Of a stretch of DNA of 64,000 nt, positions 55,275 to 64,000 are shown piece by piece (within the stretch, counting starts at the first letter, position 1; every line of letters starts with the position of its first letter). The notes beneath the pieces are model-generated. The model had not been told where the DNA came from, did no database searches, and worked only from the letters and a program-made list of their open reading frames with translations. Source of the DNA: Bimuria novae-zelandiae CBS 107.79 (Eukaryota > Ascomycota > Dothideomycetes > Pleosporales > Didymosphaeriaceae); contig ML976662.1 in NCBI GenBank assembly GCA_010015655.1, forward strand, positions 680,818 through 744,817, read 5' to 3'. The position numbers were made by a program, and so were the translations under genes.

Positions 55275-57579
55275 TTAAATTTAATTACTTTTACCCGTCG
55301 CGGAATAAGTAGATTTTAATATAATTATAAACTAAAGCTGTGAAGCAGCACACGAAATTAAAGGACTTATATAAATAGATACTATAAAGACGACGCCTAG
55401 ACCTGCGAGGAGATAGAACCCTCCCTAGTAAGTAATTAAGAAGGAGTCCTAACAAATACTTAACGCTAGTAAGACTATCTTTACTAAATAAAGAAGTTAT
55501 AAAAATAAGAATAAGACCTTTTATTAAAGGTCTGCGTTTTAGCGCAAACAATTATACGCAGTAAGCTATTAGCTTATAAAGAAGTAATAGCTAAGGAAAT
55601 AAAAGGATAGCCTCCTTATTTATAACTAAACTCTAGGTATTAGGAGTTAATAAGAATAAAATATAATAATACCTAAGCAAGGTTAAAGCACTTATTAACC
55701 TTTAAGATATCTTTTAAACTTTACTATAAGGAGTAAGAGAACTAATTAAAGAAATAGTAAAGGAGCGCTAAAAACCTTTAATAATATAATAATACTTTTA
55801 AAAGACAGGAGGTACGAATTAGCTATTAAAAGTAGACTAATAGATAGAGCTACTAAAGAGATTAATAGTAAAGTTTATTTTAAACTAAGGAAGAAGCTAC
55901 TGCCCTAAAATCCTTAACTTAGCCTACTTTAATAGTAAATAATAGGATTACTACTACTTTAAGATAGTAATATAATATAAGCTCCTAGAGGATAAGGACT
56001 GCCTTAGAAATATACCTAAATATATTATTAGTTAATTAACAAGACGTGCAGCGATAGTAGAAATTATATACTTAAATTACTACCTAAGTTGCACTAAAGC
56101 TAACCTTTAGGAGCTACTAGACTATAACTTCTATAACTACCTAGCGGAAGAAATCGCGCGTAACTACTTACTTATAATATAATAAGGGAACTAGAAGCTT
56201 CGTGACTTTAATCTTAACTTTAATAACTATACTATAAAAGCTAAGGAGCATAGTTAAGAGATCTTAAAGAACTTATACTTTTAAAACCTTTATAAAGACT
56301 TACAGGACTAAATAGTTATAGTAAATATAAATAATAATTAGGACCTGTAAGGGGTCTAGAAAAAAGTTAATAAGATTAAAGAAAACCTTTTCTAAAATAT
56401 ATTATAGCTACTAAAGTTTTCTGCTAAGAACGGGGCGCTAGATAAAATAGATTAGGAACCTACCTAAGCTAACCCTAGAAGGATATCCAGCCAATAAAGC
56501 TAAGACAAAAGACACTAAGCAACAGATAGAGCTACAGGACATAAGTCTAGTAATACCTAGAAACAAGCCACGTGGGTGTCGCGCGAGGTAATAGAAACCC
56601 GTAAGAAGAATAGTTCCTATTTTTATTATAAAGATACAGGACATCGCGTAAAGTAGTGTAAACTTTTACTTATAATAAAGCTAGTATAAGTTCGTGCTAC
56701 TACACCTGCTACTAAGGAATCCTTTAATAAAGAGTTTAATATAGCCTCTACTAATTTAGAAAACTAGGTCCTTTTGGTAATAGTCGTCGCTAGGAGGTAA
56801 AGGTAAGAAAAGGGTAAAAAATAAGTTTTAATAACTTTTAAAGGCTATAGCTAGACTTAATACTAGTAATAGTACACTTGCTTATTAATAACATTGTATT
56901 TATATTAATAATAATTAATTTAGGTTATTTAACCTTTAAATTTATATTAAAAAAACTTATAACGAAAGCCTACCTACAGCGTAAGAACTTACCCTATTTA
57001 TAAAAGGTTATTAGTATTAGAGGCATGCGACTCTTCGTACGCGAAGTAGTCTAACTAAAAGTAGATATTAATAGCTATATAAAATTAATATAGCTATACG
57101 TCTTACCTAATAACGGGTCGTACGACCTAATCCTCGGCCTAACCTAAATAAAGAAGAATAGGGTTAAACTAGCCCTAGTAAAGAAATTAATCTAGATTAG
57201 AAGTTTAGGCACCCGCATCTATAACTAAAAAGGTAAAAAACTATTAATAAAGCCCTAAGAGGTATTAGCTATAGTTTTTATAGCCCTAGATTAGCGTAAT
57301 TAACGCCTAAGAAATAAGGCTAAGGTATTTTCTATATTAATAAAGGATATATAGAAGGCGTTAACCCGTAAGCTAAAAGTAAACCTATAGAAGTTACTAC
57401 TTAAAGCTTTTAAGGACTTATAGCGTATCTTTTATAGGGAACAAGCTGACAAGCTCCCCCTGCACTATAGACCTAAAGTAGATCTTTCTATCCCTCTTAT
57501 AGAAAAAGATAGCAAGACCCTAGAAATCCCCTATAGCCCTTTATTTAATATATCTCGCGAAGAGTTACTTGTCCTTTAA

Positions 57580-58170
57580 AAAGAGCTTACTAAATACTTA
57601 GATAAAGGCTTTGTTTAAGTAAATAAGTCTAGCGCCGCCGCCTTAGTATTATTTATTAAGAAACCTAGTAAAGGACTACGCTTTTATATTAATTATTAAG
57701 CCTTAAACACTATCTTAAAAAAGGACTAGTATCCTTTACTATTAATTAGCAAGACCCTTTAGCTCCTCGTAAAGGCTAAATAGTTTAGCAAACTTAATAT
57801 AATTTAAGCCTTTTATAAGCTTTAGATAGTAAAAGGCGAGGAATAAAAAATAGCGTTTAGAACCTAATTTAGTCTCTATAAGTAGCTAGTAGTTCCTTTT
57901 AGTCTAGCTAACGCGCTAAGTACGTTTTAGTAGTATATTAATTAGGTGCTAAGGGAGCACCTTAATAACTACTACTTAGTGTATATAGATAATGTTCTTA
58001 ACTTCTCTAGTAGTAGCTAAAAAGACCACGAAAAGAAAGTACGTACTATAATCTAAAAGTTAGGGGCTATAAGACTATACTTAAATATTAAAAAATTTAA
58101 GTTCTACGTTAAAAAGACTAAGTACCTTAGATTTATTATAAAAGTTAATAAGGGCGTAAGCATAGACCTA
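57580..58170 (+). pseudogene. Gypsy reverse transcriptase remnant
   Basis: Readable segments include a SSAAALVLFIKKPSKGLRF line (strand with the FVKKKDG-type core), LANALSTFQ, and YIDNVLNFSSS in place of the catalytic YLDDVL. Between them are TAA/TAG codons where Q or W is expected. Confidence 0.75.
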
Positions 58171-60351
58171 AATAAAATCTAAGTAATTTAGGAATAAGAG
58201 CGACTAACTTTAGTAAAAAGAGTTTAGAGCTTTATAGGCTTCGCGAACTTTTATTAAAGATTTATATAAAACTTCTTTAGTATAGTAAGCCCCCTTATAA
58301 AGCTTATTAGTAAAGGAGTAGAATTTATCTAAGAATAAGAGTAGTAGCACGTATTTAACTTCTTAAAGATAGCGTTCTATACGGACCCCGCGCTAGCCTA
58401 CTTTAACCCTAAATAAGAATTAGTACTAGAAGTAGACGCCTTTAGCTAGTTAATTAGGGGATACTTCTCCTAGTATAATAATAATAGGATTCTACGCCTA
58501 GTAGCTTACTTCTTAGCAAAGAATAGCCTGGCAGAATATAACTACGCTATCTATAATAAAGAGATACTTATAGTTATTAAATATATAAATAAATAAAACT
58601 ATATATGTTAAGTAGTAAAGCACCTTATAGTCTACACTAATTATAAGAACTTTACGTATTTCGCTACTAAATAAAGGTTAGACAAACAACACGTTTAGTA
58701 GGCAGACACACTTAGCTATATTAATATAATATTTATATATAGACTAAGGTTAGTAAACTCTAGGGCGAATATTTTCTTCTAAAGGGACTAAGACCTACTA
58801 AAGGATAGTAAAGATAATAAATTAAAGTTAAAGTACTTTATACTTCTTTAAAAAACTATTAAGAGAAATAGCTTAAAGTTTTTTATCCCTTAAACACCTA
58901 CTACTATAAAGGAACCTAACTATACTAAAGTAAATAAGGACCTAGTGCTTGCTTACCTAACACGTCCTAAACTACCTATATTAACCCTTTAAGAAGGCCA
59001 TAGCCCTGCTAAGTAACGCAAACTAGACTTTAATACTATATAGTAAGAGGTAGAATACAATAAAGATAGTGCGTATAGTAAGACAAAGGCCTGTGTTAAG
59101 AATAGGCTTAGGAAGTTTAAACTTAGATAGAAGTTATCCGTTAGTATCTTAGAATATAGTATAGATAACTAAGGGTACCTACGCTATAGGTTAAGATCAT
59201 AAATACTAAAATTAAAACTTTTATAGATAAAGCTAATAGCGGTCGCGTATAGTTTCCTAGCTTTAAAATACTTAGGATAAAAAAATACCTATAAAATTCT
59301 TACTTAAGACTACTTTTTCCTAGGGATATCTAACTAAGTAAGGCAGTATATTAAGAACTATAATATTTATAGAAAAACTAAACTATAGAGAGAAGCAAAA
59401 CAGGGCCTGCTAAAGCCTTTATTACTACCTAAATAAGGATAGAAGGATATTATAATAGACTTTATTATTACTCTACCTAAGAGCGATAGCTGCACGAATA
59501 TTATAATAATTATAAATAGACTTAGTAAGGACCCTAAGTTTATTAGTCTCCTAAATCTTAATATATTTATAGTCACAATAGCGTTCCTTTAACACTAAGT
59601 AGTAGACTACTTTTTCCCCTACTCTATTATATTAGACCGCGGGGGACAATTCGTGAGCGAATTTTAGACTACACTCTATAAATAAGCAGGTATTAACTAA
59701 AGACTGTCTATAGTAAAGCACTTAGAGACGAACAGGCAAATAGAATAAATAAACTTTATTCTTAAAGCCTACCTCCGGGCGTACTATAACTAGTAATAAG
59801 ATAATTAGATAAAGTGGCTTCCTATAGCCTAAATAGCTATTAAAGGGCGAGAAGCTATATTAATAAGAGTTAGCCTATTTTTCTTATCCTATAGCTAGAA
59901 CGTTAAACTAGTTAAGAATTTTAGGGCACGGAGATTAGCCTTAGAGCTTAGAACTAACGTAAAGAAGGCCGCGAAGGTAATAATAAAAAAGTTTAAAAAG
60001 GGTTTTACCTTTACTTAGGTAAAAATAATAATAGCCTAATAAGAATAAAAGCGCCTGGCGAACTATTAATATAAAAATACTTTAATTTTTAAAAAAGGAG
60101 ATAAGGTGTGGCTAAAGTATAAGGACTACCTCTAAAACTAACGTCTAAGTAAGAAACTTAACTAGAAGTAAAAAAAGTTTACTATAAAGAAGGTAATAAA
60201 CTCTTACGTAGTAGAACTAGATATCCCGCTAAACATGCACCTAAAATTCTACGTAGATAGGCTAAAGTTAGCCTTATTAAACCCTCTTCTTAGCCAAACT
60301 ACTAATAATGCCCAGCCCGAAGCAATTATAATATAAGAAAAGGAAGAAAAG

Positions 60352-60470
60352 TATAGTATAGTTAATATATATAAAGAACGCTAGTCTTACAGAGGTAAAA
60401 GGGTAGAATACCTAGTATAGTAAGAAAACTACTTTTAAAAAACTTAAGAACCTCGTAGGAACCTTAACTA
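60352..60470 (+). pseudogene. Chromodomain remnant of the Gypsy integrase
   Basis: The line RGKRVEYLV then a stop where W/K is expected, and EPRRNL at the end, fit the chromodomain of fungal chromoviruses, which directs insertion to methylated chromatin. Confidence 0.6.
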
Positions 60471-62447
60471 AGCTACTACGTTAAACTATTAAAAGAAATT
60501 TACTAAGCTATATTAAAATTATAATAAAAAACTCTTAATAGGATTCTATTACGATATCTCCTAAATTAGCTTCTATTAAGGCCTAAAGGAGGCTCTACGA
60601 TGCCTGCCTTACTAAAGCTAAGGAACCTAGCTAGATAAAGGTGTTTAAAATAAGGGTAGGAATAACATCGTTAGGGGATAAAGTTAAGTATTAGGGAAGG
60701 AAGTTAAGAAGAAATTTTAAAAAAAATAACTTAAAAAACCTTTAAAACTACTAAGAATAATAAGGGGACTAAATAATTTTTATAGTAATAAGGGATAACC
60801 CTTACGAAAGAAGTAAGTCTTAAAAGTAAACTAAAGTAAAAAGAAGAGAGGAACTAGGTAAATGGGGTATTTTTAGCTACTAAAAAAATAGTAAAACCCT
60901 TTTTAATAATATTTAGGTTTACTTCTCCGCCCTCTAATATACTACTAAGGTTAAGGAAGCTATTATCCTCCTTACTTAAGCACTTCTTAATTATAATAGC
61001 CTAAAGCTACTAGCGCAAGCCCTAGTAGGCTTAAGTAGGCATATTAGCTCCCGCGAGAATATTATCTATTATCTAGAAACTATCTATTATAATACCCTTA
61101 TCTACTACTATAAACTTATTAGAAAGCTACACGATGTTAGCCTTAGAAGATAGCTTTATTATTTAAAAGGAACTTATAAAAGGGTTCTTACACTTTTAAT
61201 AAAATACTTTAAAGTTAGTAGCATAAATTTAAAGAAGATTAAAAGTCTTTTTAACTATAATAGTAATGCGCTCTAAGAGCTAAACAGTCTTAAAAAAAGA
61301 ATTAATAAGGCCTAAAGTAGTAGTAGTCTTACTCTTAAAGAAGGTATAGTAATTAATAATAGTAACTTTATAAGTAGAATAAAATGCGTTAAAGTTAGTA
61401 AGAAAGGCCTTTTATTCCTAGCTACTTTTTAAAACCTTATTTATAAGGTGGCCCGCACTAATAACTATAATATTAGTAAACTTTTTATAGCTAACTTTGT
61501 TAAGGGCAGGCTAAATCTAGGTAGGGGAAGGAGTTAGTAGAGCACACCTTAAAGTTATCTAGAATAAGTTAGACTAAAGCATACTTGTCTAGTATAGCTA
61601 ATAAGCTTATAGGTATAGCACTTCTCGCAGGACACTATCTTACCTGCTAGCACCTACTAATAGACGCGTTTATAAGTAACATAATTAATATACTAGCGCT
61701 TAATTATCACGCGTAGCAAGATTAGACCTTAAAAGCTAAGCTTATTAAGTTAGCAAGTGCGCACACCTAGGCTAATAAAGAACTAAAAAGGAGGTTAGAA
61801 AAGTAAGGAGGCAAGTTAGAAAATAGAAAAAAGTAAAAAAAGCGTAAAAGAGGGTCTAGAACTTACTTTATAAGCTTTAAAAGGACTAAACTTCTTAGTA
61901 AGCTAGCTAAGAAGGATTACGCTAGTATTAGATATAGTAGCTTTATTTTAAAAAAGCTTAGTCTTCTTAAGTTAGTAGCTAGGTAACTATAACAGGGATA
62001 AGCCTTTCTTTATTTTATTATTAAAATTAGTAGCACGCCTCTAACGCTTAGGCGTCCTTATTACGTAGTTATTACGTAAAGGGCTAGCTATTTTATTAAA
62101 ATAGTAAGGGGAATTAGGTCGCGAAGTTAGGGAAAACTAGGTTAAAAGTAAGACGTTGTAGCGCACGAAGTTAAGCTAAGAAAAAAAAAGAGTTTAAAAA
62201 AGTAAGGTCTAGAAGCTAAGTAAGAAGTAATTTTATATATATAATAATAAGTAAACGCACTAGCGCGAACACACTACTATAGTAACTACTTATAGTAAGG
62301 ATATAAAATTAGACACGTAAGAATAGAACTAGTAAGAGGTTTATAATAGCGAGAGGATTACAAGTAGATAATGAAATAATTATAAAGGTACACAAATAAG
62401 ATAAGACGTGGAGATTTTTTTTACCCTTAATAAAGGGAAGGGAGGTA

Positions 62448-62608
62448 TATAATAGGCTATACCTAGTTATTACTTTAGATCCTTAACCCTTAGTTATGCA
62501 AACCCTAGATATATAAGTTCGACGCCTAAAGCTTAACTTCGGACTCTTTATCAAATTTATAAGTATTCTTCTGGCACCTTTGGCTCCTTGAGCACCCAGC
62601 CCCTTACA
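62448..62608 (+). repeat. 3' LTR of the right-hand Gypsy element
   Basis: 161 bp, begins TATAATAGGC (from TGTAAT) and ends in CCTTACA. The second half is less mutated than in the 5' LTR. Confidence 0.85.
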
Positions 62609-62613
62609 GACTA

Positions 62614-63525
62614 GAGTAGTATACTACGCTTAAACGCGCTACTAAAGCTATTTTAAAGCGTAATAATTAGGTATATTAGCTTATATAACTTAAGTTTAGC
62701 GTGTGTAGGAAGGTCTTTATATAATTAACGTTAGTAGTAATAGAAAAGGTTATATGATTTAGGCGCATTAATATAATTAATAATATCTAGAAACATACTA
62801 AGTAGGCTATCCTTTTACTATTTTGCTATATAGAATACTTTTTCTTTTATATTATTAGTAGTATTATTATAGGCGTCGCTGTCCTTGCTAAATATAATAT
62901 TTTAACTAATAAGATTAAGTGTATAAGGAACACAGCGGAGGCAATAATTACTAAATAAGAAGCTAAATAATATACTAAGTTTTTATATAGCTATATTATT
63001 AGCGTACGCTTTATTAAGTATAAAGTAGCTAAGGTTACTATTATTTACGCTAAATAACTATAGAATCTTAGTAACTAGCTCTGCTATCCTCTTGCTAATA
63101 TAAGTACTACTAAGCTAGGGGAGCGTAATAGGCAAGTCTTTTACTTCTCTAGCTTTATTAGCGTAGTAGGTAATAATACTAAAGAAGCCGTGATGTCCGC
63201 CTTTTATAGTCTATCTGTAAAGCTTATATATATTTTATTATAAGCCTAAGAAAGGTCTTTTGCAACCTGCGGCTTTAGCTAGTAGTATAGCTTTATTATA
63301 AAAGTTACTATACTTATATAACTCCTCTATAGCGCGTTTTTAGCTATAAGGTTAGTAAATTATAGTATTACCTAGAAGGCAGGGTTCTCTAACTCGTAAA
63401 AGGGGTAATTATTATTAATAAACTATAATATAGCTTATAATTAAACCTATATATATTAAAGTAACTAAGTAAAAGTTAACGTTATAACCCTAAAAATGCC
63501 GCCAGGCCTCTTATATTAGTATTTA
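62614..63525. other. RIP-degraded repeat DNA, right of the Gypsy insertion
   Basis: Continuation of the 54023-55108 background. No frame or family recognised. Confidence 0.45.
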
Positions 63526-64000
63526 CAGTACTAGGTCAAAAGTATTGCACCTCGCTTAACGCATCTACCCTACAACACGCTCGCGCGCGCAACGCTGCAC
63601 AACTTTAACGCGCTCTACCTCTACCAAATCTCGTCCAATTTTTTTTAAAAACACCTGAAATCGAATGCGCTCGTCCAAATTAACAAAGAGCGATCAACGC
63701 CTGATCCTCAATCGTTGTTGGCGCAGCGAGAAACACCAGGAGATCGCCAACTTGTTCGGCGTCAATCGAAGCACCATAACGCGTACGCTGCAGCGCTGGC
63801 GAAAACACCAAACCACAGCATCGCTGCAACGCTCAGGGCGTCCAAAAGTACTTCATGAGCGAGATGCTCATCGTCTGAAGCATGCCGTACGAAAATACCC
63901 CAAGATTACATATGCAGAGCTGCCTGCAGAGACAGGTCTCGCGACAGCTACCCCGACGCGTCCTCGGCCACCTTCACACTCCACCATGTATCGTACGCTC
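63526..64000 (+). mobile_element. Tc1/mariner transposon, apparently unmutated, cut by the window end
   Basis: It begins with CAGTACTAGGTCAAAAGTAT after a TA at 63524-63525, an end sequence of the same kind as in the 52666 element. From here on the composition is normal and the reading frame is open, in sharp contrast with the RIP-degraded DNA just before it. Confidence 0.8.
63665..64000 (+). CDS. Tc1/mariner transposase, N-terminal part (incomplete at window edge)
   Basis: ATG 63665 opens 112 codons without a stop up to the last base. Two helix-turn-helix units are visible: QEIANLFGVNRSTITRTLQR (about 28-47) in the first and, after the linker RSGRPKVL (the GRPR-type hook of Tc1 proteins), KYPKITYAELPAETG in the second. 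These bind the inverted repeats, and the catalytic DDE part would follow outside the window. Whether the full gene is intact cannot be told. The absence of RIP-type stops suggests a recent arrival or a copy that escaped. Confidence 0.85.
   Translation, partial: MRSSKLTKSDQRLILNRCWRSEKHQEIANLFGVNRSTITRTLQRWRKHQTTASLQRSGRPKVLHERDAHRLKHAVRKYPKITYAELPAETGLATATPTRPRPPSHSTMYRTL

Larger units (their letters stand above)
55114..62608 (+). mobile_element. Gypsy chromovirus retrotransposon, RIP-degraded (7495 bp)
   Basis: Complete insertion: 161-bp LTRs, GACTA duplications. Plus-strand order: gag with a zinc knuckle at about 56613-56664 (histidine and last cysteine left, others tyrosine or stop), protease about 56860-57140, reverse transcriptase about 57580-58170 (YIDN-VL where YLDD is expected), RNase H about 58420-58800, integrase about 59400-60000, chromodomain about 60352-60470. 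Stops at almost every expected CAA, CAG and TGG position. After the chromodomain there are 2 kb without a readable frame up to the right LTR. Confidence 0.85.

Overview
The window looks like nuclear DNA from a filamentous ascomycete (Pezizomycotina, perhaps a Dothideomycete). The evidence is short introns of 47-56 nt with GTRNGT donors and CTAAC/CTGAC-type branch sites, a fungal-type aminoadipate reductase, and large AT-rich blocks of retrotransposons riddled with CpA-to-TpA changes, the mark of repeat-induced point mutation (RIP). The exact species cannot be told from the sequence alone.

Layout. Positions 1-20404 are nested, RIP-degraded transposons. A Gypsy chromovirus (1-1716 and about 7883-11220) is split by a 6.2-kb Copia element (1717-7882, AAAAG target duplication). 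Then come older Copia debris with shared LTR fragments and a small, only lightly mutated Copia-type element (18668-20399, TCAAC duplication) that carries a minisatellite. Positions 20522-38548 are an accessory gene group: a CYP52-like P450, an ATP-grasp pseudogene with one stop codon, an ABCC transporter, a small secreted protein, a RIP-killed Fot1/pogo transposon, an intact ATP-grasp paralogue, a short-chain dehydrogenase and a 2EXR-domain protein. Positions 38558-39333 are LTR debris. Positions 40049-47777 hold conserved genes: NFU1, LYS2 and a single-pass membrane protein. Positions 48375-51794 hold two decayed paralogues of an F-box-like gene, followed by a small nucleoside 2-deoxyribosyltransferase-like gene. 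From 52666 to the end the window is transposons again: a RIP-degraded Tc1/mariner element, a 7.5-kb Gypsy chromovirus with 161-bp LTRs and GACTA duplication, and the start of a fresh-looking Tc1/mariner copy running off the edge.

How the genes may work together. NFU1 (iron-sulphur cluster transfer) and LYS2 (lysine synthesis) are primary metabolism. The accessory group combines two ATP-grasp ligase-type proteins, an oxygenase, an oxidoreductase and an exporter, the toolkit of a small-molecule pathway, but no polyketide synthase, classical NRPS, terpene synthase or pathway regulator is visible. It is therefore at most a candidate ATP-grasp-centred cluster, and one of its two ATP-grasp copies is already broken by a RIP-type nonsense change.
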